Positions 1-10,495 of a stretch of 48,110 bases of DNA are shown here, piece after piece. Below the pieces are notes generated by a model that made no database searches, was not told the DNA's origin, and worked only from the letters and a program-made list of their open reading frames with translations. Positions within the stretch are counted from its first letter, which is position 1; each line of letters starts with the position of its first letter. This DNA comes from JAGLOK01 sp023139005. Its GTDB lineage: Bacteria; Bacillota; Clostridia; Christensenellales; UMGS416. Where the stretch lies: the NCBI GenBank assembly GCA_030637745.1, contig DAOWFX010000119.1, forward strand, positions 1 through 48,110. The letters are read 5' to 3'. Position numbers and translations under genes: made by a program.

Positions 1-212
1 TCCACCTTAATGACCACAGACCTAATGAGCGTCATGTTTTTGTAGGTGAAGGTGTGCTAAATTTGAAAGGCTTTGTGAAAGAGCTCAAAAAACTAGACGA
101 TTGCACAATAACCCTAGAATGCTCAATGGGTGTCGGCACTGATGCCAGCGATGAACTGTTGATTGACAGGCTTAAGCAAGCAAAGCGGTTTGTGGAAGAT
201 GCGATAGAGTAG
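1..212 (+). CDS. Sugar phosphate isomerase/epimerase, TIM-barrel (C-terminal fragment)
   Basis: The reading frame is open from base 3 to the TAG at 210-212; the start lies outside the window. The visible 69 residues begin HLNDHRPNERHVFVGEG and continue to an ITLECS strand. A His-Leu-Asn-Asp strand, an Arg-His followed by GEG, then a late Glu at a strand end is the C-terminal metal-site pattern of the AP endonuclease 2 / xylose isomerase-like TIM-barrel superfamily. Endonuclease IV shares the HLND...GEG layout, but the spacing and the ITLEC strand fit sugar phosphate isomerases/epimerases better. Substrate cannot be judged from this fragment. The next gene ends convergently at 236, so the two genes meet tail to tail with only 23 bases between them. 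Confidence 0.7.
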   Translation, partial: HLNDHRPNERHVFVGEGVLNLKGFVKELKKLDDCTITLECSMGVGTDASDELLIDRLKQAKRFVEDAIE

Positions 213-235
213 ATGACAATACATTAACTTTTTTG

Positions 236-1063
236 CTACCCTACTTGACACCCTGTGCAGAAATACACACTACCACCCATGTAGCTTGCTTTCACTATAT
301 CGTTTCCGCATTTTTTGCACGGTTGTCCTTTTGTATTCTTACTCACTTTAGTTGTATATCCACCCATGTTTCCAAAAAGGTCTTTTTCGGTATCTCTGCC
401 ACCTTTTTCAGTCATTTCATTGAGTGTGTACTTGATTGATGTGAATACTGCACCCCTTTCACCCTGTGAAAGTGATGAAACTTTACGTTTTGGATGAACT
501 TTTGCATTGTACAAAATGTCTTGCAGTACACCATTACCCAGTCCAGGTATGCGCTGCTTTGTTGCAAGAAATGCTTTTATGCTTAATTTTTGCATACCCT
601 CTTTCTCGATCAAGCATATGAAGTATTCCTCTGTGAATCTCGCTGTTACCGGAGAAGGCAGTTTCTGTGCCATCGTATAGAATTCATTGTCATATGAATC
701 CTTTTTAAATACCCACATGCCCCCATACATTTGAACAGATGCGACCAAATATGTTTCATCTTGAAGCTGAATTAATAATTGATGTTTTTTAGGTAATTTA
801 TTCGTTTCTGTTATATATCGCAGATTGATTCCCTCAACATATGCAATGCGCATATCTTCAGCTTCAATTTCTAACTTACCACCAAAGGAGATTGCATCTC
901 CAATCCTTTTTCCAACTAACAAATCATTATAACCACTTGGATCTCCGTGAAACCATGCAAACTTATGTGGCGATTGATTGGCAATCACATTTTTGATTGT
1001 TTTTTCTTTTACTGTACTATTTAGTTGATTGGCAAGTACGATACCTTCGGGTATTTCAATCAT
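236..1063 (-). CDS. Fpg/Nei-family DNA glycosylase-like protein lacking the N-terminal proline
   Basis: A 275-residue protein with the overall layout of formamidopyrimidine-DNA glycosylase / endonuclease VIII: an N-terminal beta-sandwich, a helix-two-turn-helix segment around the motif GLGNGVLQDILYNA, and a C-terminal zinc finger with Cys249, Cys252, Cys269 and Cys272 (C-x2-C-x16-C-x2-C). In the classical family the mature protein starts with Pro-Glu and the proline amine attacks the damaged base. Here the start reads M-I-E-I-P-E, so Pro is replaced by Ile while Glu3 is kept. Base-excision activity by the usual Schiff-base chemistry is therefore doubtful. The start is supported by an AGGAGG site close upstream. 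It lies 19 bases behind the acetyltransferase gene, probably in one transcript. Confidence 0.8.
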   Translation of the reverse strand: MIEIPEGIVLANQLNSTVKEKTIKNVIANQSPHKFAWFHGDPSGYNDLLVGKRIGDAISFGGKLEIEAEDMRIAYVEGINLRYITETNKLPKKHQLLIQLQDETYLVASVQMYGGMWVFKKDSYDNEFYTMAQKLPSPVTARFTEEYFICLIEKEGMQKLSIKAFLATKQRIPGLGNGVLQDILYNAKVHPKRKVSSLSQGERGAVFTSIKYTLNEMTEKGGRDTEKDLFGNMGGYTTKVSKNTKGQPCKKCGNDIVKASYMGGSVYFCTGCQVG

Positions 1064-1082
1064 GTGGATTTCCTCCTAAGCT

Positions 1083-1625
1083 TTAATTCTTCTTTTCAAT
1101 ATCATCCTTGCAAATCATCATTAAATATTCTGGAGCTTTTTCATCTCCAACTAGTATATTTTTTAAATATTTGAACCCTGTTTTTTCATATGCTTTTATC
1201 GCTGATTTATTTTTCGGTTCAGGACCTACAATACAATAATCAGAATCATTTAATATAAATACATAATCCAGTAAGAACTTTGTCATAATATCCTTACCCA
1301 ACCCCTTATGAATATACTCCCTTTCTCCAATGAATAAATCCATTGCTGCAGCATCAATATTGACATTGCAATCTTTGCTATAATCCGGAAAATCACTAAT
1401 CATATAGGTTTGAATATATCCAATATCAACACCATTAATAACGATGAGAAATGGTTGCTCAGGCTCATCACCATTTATTTTCGGCAAATAATCTTCTTCA
1501 ACCTTTTGAAATGTCCACTCATGTTCTTTTCCATACCATTCATGGATAAAGTCGTTAGTATGCCATTTATATATCAGATTTAGATCCTCTTTTTTAAGTT
1601 TTCTAAAAGAAATATTATTATTCAT
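1083..1625 (-). CDS. GNAT N-acetyltransferase, AAC(6')-like
   Basis: A 180-residue GNAT-fold protein. The order FRKLKKEDLNLIYKW at the N-terminus, a central strand ending in GYIQTYMI, a DLFIGE strand, the acetyl-CoA loop HKGLGKDI (a Q/R-x2-G-x-G/A variant) and the C-terminal block NKSAIKAYEKTGFK matches the aminoglycoside 6'-N-acetyltransferase-like branch (AAC(6')-Ib-type). Members of this branch acetylate aminoglycosides, but many chromosomal relatives have other amine substrates, so resistance should not be assumed. It is the first gene of a two-gene minus-strand unit with the glycosylase-like gene. Its ribosome binding site is weak (GAAAGTGA). Confidence 0.8.
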   Translation of the reverse strand: MNNNISFRKLKKEDLNLIYKWHTNDFIHEWYGKEHEWTFQKVEEDYLPKINGDEPEQPFLIVINGVDIGYIQTYMISDFPDYSKDCNVNIDAAAMDLFIGEREYIHKGLGKDIMTKFLLDYVFILNDSDYCIVGPEPKNKSAIKAYEKTGFKYLKNILVGDEKAPEYLMMICKDDIEKKN

Positions 1626-1700
1626 ATAATTTCACTTTCAAAGACATAATCAAATACCATAATTTACTGTTTAATATAACATAAATCACAACATACAACA

Positions 1701-1730
1701 AAAACTCACGGACATGTGCCGTGAGTTTTA
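1701..1730 (-). terminator. Intrinsic terminator behind the ATP synthase operon
   Basis: Perfect 8-bp stem ACTCACGG / CCGTGAGT around ACATGTG, flanked by AAAA on one side and TTTTA on the other, so it could act on both strands. On the minus strand the stem is followed by TTTTTGTTG. It separates the ATP synthase operon from the acetyltransferase gene downstream. Confidence 0.75.
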
Positions 1731-1761
1731 CTTATAATTTTTCTAAATTGCTCAAAAAGCG

Positions 1762-1841
1762 CAAAACATGAAAATGCATGAACGAAGTGAATTTTTCCTG
1801 TTTTGTAAGACCCTCGATTCGAATTCACTTCATTCGAATCG
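1762..1841 (-). other. Paired hairpins with complementary loops in the atp operon 3' untranslated region
   Basis: On the minus strand, just past the stop codon of the last ATP synthase gene, come two stem-loops. The first (1815-1841) has a perfect 10-bp stem CGATTCGAAT / ATTCGAATCG and the loop GAAGTGA. The second (1762-1805) pairs CAAAACAGGAAAA with TTTTCATGTTTTG, with one mismatch; its loop contains TCACTTC. The two loops are perfectly complementary over 7 bases, so a kissing interaction is possible. Role unknown; it could stabilise the 3' end or assist termination at 1701-1730. Confidence 0.5.
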
Positions 1842-1849
1842 ACTGGAAG

Positions 1850-2482
1850 CTATGCTTCCTTCTCTAACATTTCCTTAACTTTCATAAGTCTCACGCGTTC
1901 TCCGCGTTCGCTCTCATCCAGTTTCATCTTGATATATTTAATGGTCTCTTGCATGTCTGGAATCATGACATACTCAAGTGCATTCACGCGACGACGCGTC
2001 TTTTCAATTTCGTCTGCTAGCATGTTACATGACTTTTCCATCTCTGCAAGCTTAATCATCTGCTCCAACACCTTGTCTAATCGCGATATCGCCTCGTCAA
2101 GCTCTCCTGATGTGTCCAAGAGTCCATAGGGGTAGATTGATGTCCCCTCTTCTTGTACCATCTTGAAGACCGGTACATCAAGGCTCATGATGTTTTGCTT
2201 TGATACTTCTATACCGACTTTGCGTGATGGCATGAGTACTGCAGTCTCCAAAGATTCACTACTCATCGCAGCACGTGCCATTAAGAAGTCACGCATTGCA
2301 GAAGTTAGTTCCTTTTCGACTTTTTTTCTCAACTTCTGATTTTCGCGCACAAAGTCCACGAACTTACGCATCATCTCATCGCGTTTATCCTTCAAAAGCT
2401 TATGCCCACGTACTGCAACCTTCAACCTTTTACGAAGCGTTGAAAGCTCCATGCGTGTAGGATTTACTTGCAGTCTGGCCAT
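1850..2482 (-). CDS. ntpD: V/A-type ATP synthase subunit D
   Basis: A 210-residue, mostly helical protein of the V-ATPase D family, the central rotor stalk that couples the A3B3 head to the membrane ring. The opening ARLQVNPTRMELSTLRKRL and the helical hairpin RRRVNALEYVMIP near residues 160-176 are signature segments: the first helix starts the coiled-coil axle and the second contains the conserved R-R-V-N-A-L-E motif. Length is usual for the family. It is the last gene of the operon; its ATG directly follows the TAG of subunit B with no spacer, which favours coupled translation. The transcript then enters the hairpins at 1762-1841 and the terminator at 1701-1730. Confidence 0.96.
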   Translation of the reverse strand: MARLQVNPTRMELSTLRKRLKVAVRGHKLLKDKRDEMMRKFVDFVRENQKLRKKVEKELTSAMRDFLMARAAMSSESLETAVLMPSRKVGIEVSKQNIMSLDVPVFKMVQEEGTSIYPYGLLDTSGELDEAISRLDKVLEQMIKLAEMEKSCNMLADEIEKTRRRVNALEYVMIPDMQETIKYIKMKLDESERGERVRLMKVKEMLEKEA

Positions 2483-3860
2483 CTATACAGTTCCTTCTTG
2501 CTTGTCATAGTATTTTTCAAGAAACTTATCATCAATACGCTTGAGTTCACTCTTGGGCAATATCTTGAGCAGTTCCCACCCAATGTTCAATGTCTCTTCA
2601 ATCGAGCGATTTGTGTCATATCCCTGTGCAACATATTCTTTTTCGAATCTATCTGCAAACTGTGCATACAGTTTATCCATGTCCGATAATGCAGAATCAC
2701 CTAGGATGACTGCCAATTCCTTGGCTTCCTTACCTCTTGCATATGCTGCAAAGAGTTGGTTCATGGTATCTGCATGGTCTGCACGCGTCTTACCTTCACC
2801 GATACCTTTATCTTTCAATCTCGAAAGTGATGGTAGTACATCAATCGGCGGACTAATCCCCTTCTTATAGAGTTGTCTTGAAAGTATAATCTGTCCTTCA
2901 GTGATGTATCCTGTAAGGTCTGGTATTGGATGTGTTTTATCATCTTCCGGCATAGTGAGTATCGGGATTTGTGTAATAGATCCTTCTTTTCCGATAATAC
3001 GTCCTGCCCTTTCATATAAGGTAGCAAGGTCAGTGTATAGGTATCCAGGATATCCACGACGACCTGGCACTTCTTTACGGGCTGCTGATACTTCACGCAA
3101 TGCTTCTGCATAGTTTGTGATATCGGTCATGATAACCAATACGTGCATGCCCAGTTCATATGCCAAGTATTCAGCTGCGGTCAATGCCATACGTGGTGTT
3201 GCTATACGTTCAATCGCAGGATCGTTTGCAAGGTTTACAAACAACACTGCACGATCAATAGCTCCGGTTTTCTTAAAGTCTGTGATGAAAAAGTCTGCTT
3301 CCTCATAGGTAATTCCAATGGCTGCAAATACAACAGCAAACTCAGACTTTGTTCCCAATACTTGTGCTTGCCTTGCAATCTGTGCTGCAAGCTGTGCATG
3401 AGGAAGTCCAGATCCTGAGAACACCGGTAGCTTCTGTCCACGTACCAATGTGTTAAGTCCATCAATTGCTGATATACCTGTTTGAATGAATTCTGAAGGA
3501 TAGTTACGCGCAGCGGGATTAATGGGCGTACCGTTGATATCAAGACGTTTGTCAGGAATAATCTCTGAGCCGTCATCCATGGGTCTGCCCATTCCATCAA
3601 ATACACGTCCTAAGATATCCGGTGATACAGCAAGTTCTATTCCACGACCCAAGAAACGTACCTTGGATTCAGATATCTGCAATCCTTGTGAGCTTTCAAA
3701 AAGCTGTACCAGAGCGTTGGATCCATTGATCTCCAGCACACGTCCTGAACGTATTTTACCATCGGCTTGTTCTATTTCTACCAGTTCGTTATATGACACA
3801 CCTTTTACCTGTTCCACCAACATCAGTGGTCCTACAACTTCGCTGATTGTACGATACTCT

Positions 3861-3868
<8 letters not shown>
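2483..3868 (-). CDS. ntpB: V/A-type ATP synthase subunit B (non-catalytic)
   Basis: A 461-residue head subunit that alternates with A in the A3B3 hexamer and contributes to the nucleotide sites without full catalysis. The segment LPVFSGSGLPHAQLAAQI replaces a true P-loop, as expected for B subunits, and ITYEEADFF, PGRRGYPGYLYTDLATLYERAG and DLTGYITEGQI are family blocks. Length is normal. The ATG overlaps the end of subunit A by 8 bases and has a good GGAGGG site inside the A reading frame, so translation is likely coupled to A. Confidence 0.97.
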
Positions 3869-5627
<1,759 letters not shown>

Positions 5628-5631
5628 ATTA

Positions 5632-5958
5632 TCAGTCTCCCTCTTCATTTAGCAGTATGTTTATACCTACTGCTTTTTCGACGTTATCTTTCAACCTTTG
5701 CATACCAAATCCATCACTTCCAGCATTCGATGGTATTGGTATTACTGCAGGTACTGTTTGCGCATTATATCTTTTAAAAACTGATGGTATTTGCCTTGCA
5801 AGTTCTTCTGTGATGAATATGATTGCATATTCTTCTCTTGCCATGCGGTTAACTAACCCACTTGCTCTTTCTGCATCATATGCATAGTGAACGCTTAAGC
5901 CCAGAGATTTAAATCCCATTGCACTGTCTCTGTCACCTATTACTGCTATCTTATGCAT
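5632..5958 (-). CDS. ntpG: V/A-type ATP synthase subunit F
   Basis: A small (108-residue) subunit of the central stalk, equivalent to E. hirae NtpG. Family features are the N-terminal strand KIAVIGDRDSAMGFKSLG, then the segment EYAIIFITEELARQI, a Rossmann-like alternation of strands and helices, and a C-terminal helix after PSNAG. The start MHKIAVIGD is inferred from family length: the ATG at 5956-5958 overlaps the stop of subunit C (ATGCATAA). A GTG nine bases earlier lies closer to the GAGGAAGG site and cannot be excluded as the true start. Confidence 0.92.
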   Translation of the reverse strand: MHKIAVIGDRDSAMGFKSLGLSVHYAYDAERASGLVNRMAREEYAIIFITEELARQIPSVFKRYNAQTVPAVIPIPSNAGSDGFGMQRLKDNVEKAVGINILLNEEGD

Positions 5959-6949
5959 ACAGTTCACGCAACCTTCCTCGTATTTGATCTGCATCTAGTT
6001 TGTTGAGCTTTCCTGTCATTACCATACGAATTGCAGTCGCTTCGTTTTCCTTTGCAACGATATATGCAATGATGGGATCCATACCAAATACTTTCTTCTT
6101 TTGTTCTTTAGCATATGCAATGAACATATTTTCAATAAAACGTTCAAAGGTCCATGCTCTTTTTTGCTCTATTGCTTGATCCATTGCACTGACCAACTGA
6201 TGTCCATATGGTGTATGGCGAAATCTCTGAGAGAGCAATTCATCATTGAGTGCATAAGCATCAATAATCATCTTATGCTCCAGTGTTCCTCCATCGAGTA
6301 GTGCATCTTTTAGTAATACAACATCTGCATCCATCTGTCGTACTCTCAGTAAAGATAAGATATTGTTCATATCCACCCAAGCTGTTATCAAAGATATTAA
6401 GAATTCGTTTTTCTTACTCTTTGCAGTTTTAATCGCCCAACTGATGTATCTTCTGTCCATGATGTTATCTGCTTTGTTCGGATTGGGATCAATTGCGATT
6501 TGTCTTTCGGTTTCGTCAATTGCATCCGAGAGGTGTTTGGGTAATCCATATGTATCTTGTTGAAACACCATTTCTCGTAACTCTCGCGGCGGAATTTTGC
6601 CAGCATCTGTTACTGCTGCATCATCATCCAAAGAACACATACGCATTTTTAAGTATGCTTTAGAGTTCTTATAATCATAACGCATCAATAAGATGTCTGT
6701 AAGTTCTTCGTCCGGGCTGATTTCTCCCATGAGTTCACGTAGTTGCTTTAGCTCAATAGATATCATGTTCTCAAAATCGCGAGGTGATTCTACAATTGCT
6801 GCAGCACCATACCCACTATCTTGTAGGTTCTTGAATGCTTCGTCTGCATCATTTGCTTCAATCATTCGATTGATGCGATCTTTACCTACGATTTGATCTT
6901 CTAATATTTTTATGCGTGCAACCGCATGATGTGTACTCTTTATCGGCAT
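5951..6949 (-). CDS. ntpC: V/A-type ATP synthase subunit C
   Basis: A 332-residue member of the V-ATPase C/AC39 family, the funnel-shaped helical adaptor that sits on the proteolipid ring and receives the central stalk. Recognised by the repeated helical blocks (VARIKILEDQIVGKDRINRM near the start, WAIKTAKSKKNEFLISLITAWVDMNNI in the middle, and the C-terminal IAYIVAKENEATAIRMVM), which are typical of the family. Its ATG shares one base with the TAA of subunit E (TAATG in the transcript), and its end overlaps the start of subunit F, in keeping with a tightly coupled operon. Confidence 0.93.
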   Translation of the reverse strand: MPIKSTHHAVARIKILEDQIVGKDRINRMIEANDADEAFKNLQDSGYGAAAIVESPRDFENMISIELKQLRELMGEISPDEELTDILLMRYDYKNSKAYLKMRMCSLDDDAAVTDAGKIPPRELREMVFQQDTYGLPKHLSDAIDETERQIAIDPNPNKADNIMDRRYISWAIKTAKSKKNEFLISLITAWVDMNNILSLLRVRQMDADVVLLKDALLDGGTLEHKMIIDAYALNDELLSQRFRHTPYGHQLVSAMDQAIEQKRAWTFERFIENMFIAYAKEQKKKVFGMDPIIAYIVAKENEATAIRMVMTGKLNKLDADQIRGRLRELYA

Positions 6950-7554
6950 TATTTGCTACCTTCAACAAACAGTATGGATGCAACATCTTGTTCTAAGTCA
7001 CGCTTTGCAGTATTTACAATCATATCAATAGTACAGTTGGTCTCAATCTTACCGTTTCGTAGTATAAATCCACCTTCAAAGTCAGCCTTCTGTTCTGCAA
7101 GCTTCATCTTACTATCAATACCTTGTTTCGCAAGTTTTCCAATTGCACCATCAATAACCGATGTAGTAATATATTGTTCATTCTTTCCTGCGATGATTTC
7201 ACCATCTTCCTCTGCAATCTTTATAAGAATCTTCTCAATGAATTCAACATATGCTTTTTCATCTAAGCCTTTGATTTTTGTTGTTGCTTTATCAAATGCA
7301 ACTTCAACCAACTCACGCTTTATGGCAAGATGATTTCTTCTACGATCAAGGTCAGCCATAGTCTTCGCACGTTGCTTATATTGCTCCGCTTTATGTGCAG
7401 TTTCCTTATTCATCACATCGATTTGATGTTTCGTCTCATCAACATGCTTTTTTCGGATTGCATCAATCTGTACCTGTGTCTGGGACGCAGTTGTTTCAGC
7501 ATCCTTGTTGGCGTCAGTTATTATTTTTTCAATAATTTTATCTATACCCTGCAT
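6949..7554 (-). CDS. ntpE: V/A-type ATP synthase subunit E (peripheral stalk)
   Basis: From the chosen start MQGIDKIIEKI the protein has 201 residues: a long charged amphipathic helix (about residues 1-90, rich in Lys, Glu and Gln) followed by a small alpha/beta domain containing the segment GGFILRNGKIETNCTIDMI, which is the E-subunit C-terminal signature. It pairs with the G/H coiled-coil subunit to form the peripheral stalk. The start at 7554 has GAAGGGA five bases upstream; the open frame continues 16 codons further up, but that extension has no family counterpart. A 95-base gap separates it from the proteolipid gene, the longest gap in the operon. Confidence 0.9.
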   Translation of the reverse strand: MQGIDKIIEKIITDANKDAETTASQTQVQIDAIRKKHVDETKHQIDVMNKETAHKAEQYKQRAKTMADLDRRRNHLAIKRELVEVAFDKATTKIKGLDEKAYVEFIEKILIKIAEEDGEIIAGKNEQYITTSVIDGAIGKLAKQGIDSKMKLAEQKADFEGGFILRNGKIETNCTIDMIVNTAKRDLEQDVASILFVEGSK

Positions 7555-7649
7555 GGCATTCCCTTCTTTAAGCGACGCGACCTCTAAAGGTGTACGCTTC
7601 ATTAAATAATGACCGCTTCTTTTCTTTTAAAACTTATGAACTATATCTT

Positions 7650-8117
7650 CTATACAAGAAGTACTACAAGTAATGAAATAAGAACAGCAAATACTGCGTA
7701 TGTTTCAACCATAGCACTCATTGTCAGTGCACGACCACTTTGGTCTCCACGACGTCCAACAAGCTGAATACCAGCGGCTGATACTTTGCCCTGATAGATG
7801 GCTGAAAACAGTCCAACAACACCGGTTGGTATTGCACCTACCATAAGTATCATGCCTTTTGTTTCAGTTATTGCAATAAGATCTCCTGCAAATACACCAA
7901 GGTTAAGCATAATCATAAGTGCGACAACCAAACCGTAGATTCCTTGTGTGCCCGGAAGCAACTGAAGCAAAAGTACGCGCCCAAACTTATCCGGGTCTTC
8001 AGCAATTACACCTGTTGCAGCTTGTCCAGCTATTGACACGCCTATTGCAGAACCTATGCCTGCTACTATTGCTGCAAATGCAGCTCCTATAAATCCGTAA
8101 ACCAATCCCATTTCCAT
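7650..8117 (-). CDS. ntpK: V/A-type ATP synthase proteolipid subunit K, Na+-type ligands
   Basis: A 155-residue four-helix proteolipid (two fused hairpins) that forms the rotating membrane ring. The ion site can be read against the E. hirae NtpK crystal-structure ligands (Leu61, Thr64, Gln65, Gln110, Glu139, with Tyr68). Here they correspond to Leu54, Thr57, Gln58, Gln109, Glu138 and Tyr61, in the segments LLPGTQGIYG, AIYQGKVSAAG and MVETYA. All are present, so the motor should be Na+-coupled; that is inference from ligand identity. Only the second hairpin carries the carboxylate, as in other duplicated V-type proteolipids. Good GGAGG site upstream. Confidence 0.96.
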   Translation of the reverse strand: MEMGLVYGFIGAAFAAIVAGIGSAIGVSIAGQAATGVIAEDPDKFGRVLLLQLLPGTQGIYGLVVALMIMLNLGVFAGDLIAITETKGMILMVGAIPTGVVGLFSAIYQGKVSAAGIQLVGRRGDQSGRALTMSAMVETYAVFAVLISLLVVLLV

Positions 8118-8149
8118 GTGATTTCCTCCTTAGTATTGAAAAAAACTAT

Positions 8150-10108
8150 TTATTTTTTATTATTAATTTCCGGTAGAACTTCATGATATCGAGCTGAAAT
8201 CTTAAATGGTTTAAAATCCCTTCCCCCATCTTCAAAGAACTTACCGAAATATTCAACATATTGTAGTCTTGATGAGTGAACATATGCACCCAACGCATTG
8301 ATTGCTATATTAAATAGATGAACGCCTACAAATACTACTCCTGCAAATATCCATCCGAACACCGAGCCAGTTAGCATTCCCGCCATAGTGTTTACAACCA
8401 TGCCGATAACGCCTGTAGCAAGGCCCAGACCAAATAGCCTTGAATAACTTAGTATATCACTCATATAGCCAGTAATCTCAGACAACGAAGATAGTCCACC
8501 AAATATACGCCCAAGACCTTTTTTTCCATGTCCACCGAGTACTATTATTCCACCAAGTCCAGCAAACAGCATTACTGTTCCAATTTTATTTAAAACTAGA
8601 AATAATGTAGAAGGCTCTTGATCTACAAATCCTGCAAGAGTTGGGAGCGCAAACATCACAAGACCTGCGATAAATGATATCCATGTGAATTGTTGCGATA
8701 TCGCATTCATCACTTGACCGCGCTTTATTAGTGTAGCTGCACGAACGCTCAAACCAACGATTATATGTATTACTCCCATCAAGAGACACAATCCAAGTGT
8801 TAGCATCGGCTCTTGCATTGGGTTAAATAATAATGGCTTGAGTGAAAATCCCATATATCCACCATATAGTATTCCCCAAAAGATAGTAAATACTCCACTG
8901 ATTGCAATCACTCGGATGAGTTTATTGCCATCTCCATATTTTGGTTTTGTCTTAAAATAAATAAATGATGCAAGTACAGCGATAATGAGTCCATACCCCG
9001 CATCTGACATCATCATTCCGAAGAATATCGCGAAAAAAGGCGCCATTGTGACATTGGGATCCATAGCTGTATGTTTAGATTTGCCAAACATGTCCGTGAT
9101 AGATTCAAATGGTCTGACAAAGGCACGGTTTTCGTACAATGTCGGTACATCATCGGTATCTATTGTCTCTTGGACTGTTAACTCATAGGCTTCTCCTGCA
9201 CATTCTGCGACAATTTCTCGAAGTTCCTCTTCCAAGTGTGCGGGGATAAATCCATGTAATTTAAAAACGTACTGTGTTGTCTGCAAATCATCTGCTTTAT
9301 CTTTACGATTGGTCTCAATCATAAGCGCATCTAGCAACCTTTCCATATCCGGAAGTGCTTTTGCATGATTGCTTTTTTCAGCTTCGATTTTGTCTTTTTT
9401 TACTTGTATTTCCTCAATTTGCTTTTCTATATCAACAATAACATCTCGCGGAACGCCTTCATAGTTGGAAAAATTGGTCGATGAATATCCTACCCTTGAC
9501 AAAAGCTGTGATAGTTCTTCGTTTTCTGAATTATGATATATCAAAAATACATAATGATTGTCTTTGTCTGCATATAATTTTTGATAGTGTAGCGTTTCAT
9601 TATCGGATATTTCACTATAAAATTCTTGTGCATCAATAGTAGGCACAGTGCCTGCTGTGATTCTACAGTTTTCAGTATCCTTTATAGCTTCAACAGGTAG
9701 CTGCAAATCTATCCAAGGTTCGATGGATGATTTAAGGTTTTCTAATCGGATTAACTTTGAGTTGATTGCCAATCGCTTTTCTTCTAGTTTCTTGACAGCA
9801 TATGCAATATCTAGTGTGTTTTTGCGTTCATTAAAGTTTTTCTTCAGTTGATCAAAAGAAATGACATCTTTTGGCTGGAGCATCGGTTTTTTGCGTAGAT
9901 CCAACGGCTTCAACTCGCTAATTGCCCAGTCGATTATCTCATGTTCGAGTGCAACAGTTTCAGACTTGTTGACCACACTCTCAAGCACATCATCCTCGAC
10001 ATCCTTTTCAATATGCATTTTCCCATATCGTTGTAATGCAACGAGTATATTATTGCGTTTTTCTTGCATCGCAAAGAGTGTAACTTTTTTTTGAAGTACT
10101 ATAGGCAT
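8150..10108 (-). CDS. ntpI: V/A-type ATP synthase subunit I (membrane stator)
   Basis: A 652-residue subunit of the V-ATPase 116-kDa/NtpI family. The N-terminal half (to about residue 340) is soluble and coiled-coil rich and anchors the peripheral stalks. The C-terminal half has about seven or eight membrane helices, starting with the block MAPFFAIFFGMMMSDAGYGLI and including the late segment MSDILSYSRLFGLGLATGVIGM, which carries the conserved Arg (SYSRLFGLG) that faces the proteolipid carboxylate during ion transfer. Length and order of blocks are usual. Subunit G/H stops at 10109, so the two genes abut. Confidence 0.96.
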   Translation of the reverse strand: MPIVLQKKVTLFAMQEKRNNILVALQRYGKMHIEKDVEDDVLESVVNKSETVALEHEIIDWAISELKPLDLRKKPMLQPKDVISFDQLKKNFNERKNTLDIAYAVKKLEEKRLAINSKLIRLENLKSSIEPWIDLQLPVEAIKDTENCRITAGTVPTIDAQEFYSEISDNETLHYQKLYADKDNHYVFLIYHNSENEELSQLLSRVGYSSTNFSNYEGVPRDVIVDIEKQIEEIQVKKDKIEAEKSNHAKALPDMERLLDALMIETNRKDKADDLQTTQYVFKLHGFIPAHLEEELREIVAECAGEAYELTVQETIDTDDVPTLYENRAFVRPFESITDMFGKSKHTAMDPNVTMAPFFAIFFGMMMSDAGYGLIIAVLASFIYFKTKPKYGDGNKLIRVIAISGVFTIFWGILYGGYMGFSLKPLLFNPMQEPMLTLGLCLLMGVIHIIVGLSVRAATLIKRGQVMNAISQQFTWISFIAGLVMFALPTLAGFVDQEPSTLFLVLNKIGTVMLFAGLGGIIVLGGHGKKGLGRIFGGLSSLSEITGYMSDILSYSRLFGLGLATGVIGMVVNTMAGMLTGSVFGWIFAGVVFVGVHLFNIAINALGAYVHSSRLQYVEYFGKFFEDGGRDFKPFKISARYHEVLPEINNKK

Positions 10109-10420
10109 CTATATATCCAATATCCTTTTTGTTATCACATTTGAGGCTTTATCTATATTCACCATAGATTTCTTTTTATATTCCTGATATTCGCTTTTAT
10201 GATGCACGTTCTGTGCTTCCAATTCAGAATCAACTTGATTTTGGATGTCTTCAAGCTTCTTTCTAGCTTCACTTCTCGCTTCCGACATTTCCTCTTTTTG
10301 CTTTTTTAATATCATTTCTTGTGCGTTTCGTATATCCTCGCGTGACTTTTCTAAAGCTATAGCACGAATATCTTCAGCTTTTTGCTCCGCTTGTTTAATT
10401 CTATCTATTTCAGTTGGCAT
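10109..10420 (-). CDS. ntpF: V/A-type ATP synthase subunit G/H (peripheral stalk coiled coil)
   Basis: From MPTEIDRIKQAEQ the protein has 103 residues, almost entirely one charged helix (Glu, Lys, Arg, Gln, Ala), the hallmark of the G/H subunit (NtpF in E. hirae) that dimerises with subunit E. Identification rests on composition and on position as first gene of the operon, directly before subunit I. The start at 10420 has AAGGA seven bases upstream; an in-frame ATG at 10444 would add MKSNKDDN. Upstream on the minus strand a TATAAT lies at 10447-10452, with no convincing -35. Confidence 0.85.
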   Translation of the reverse strand: MPTEIDRIKQAEQKAEDIRAIALEKSREDIRNAQEMILKKQKEEMSEARSEARKKLEDIQNQVDSELEAQNVHHKSEYQEYKKKSMVNIDKASNVITKRILDI

Positions 10421-10495
10421 ATTATCATCCTTATTTGATTTCATACATTATATCGGCATTTATTATTGATATATTAATCTAGCATGAAATTGTCT

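Noticed and set aside
1083..1625. Aminoglycoside resistance gene.
   Set aside because: Only family-level similarity to AAC(6')-type acetyltransferases is visible; the surroundings show no resistance context and relatives have other substrates.
5628..5648. Longer N-terminus for ATP synthase subunit A (start at 5648).
   Set aside because: It would overlap subunit F, has no ribosome binding site at the right spacing and adds residues absent from the family.
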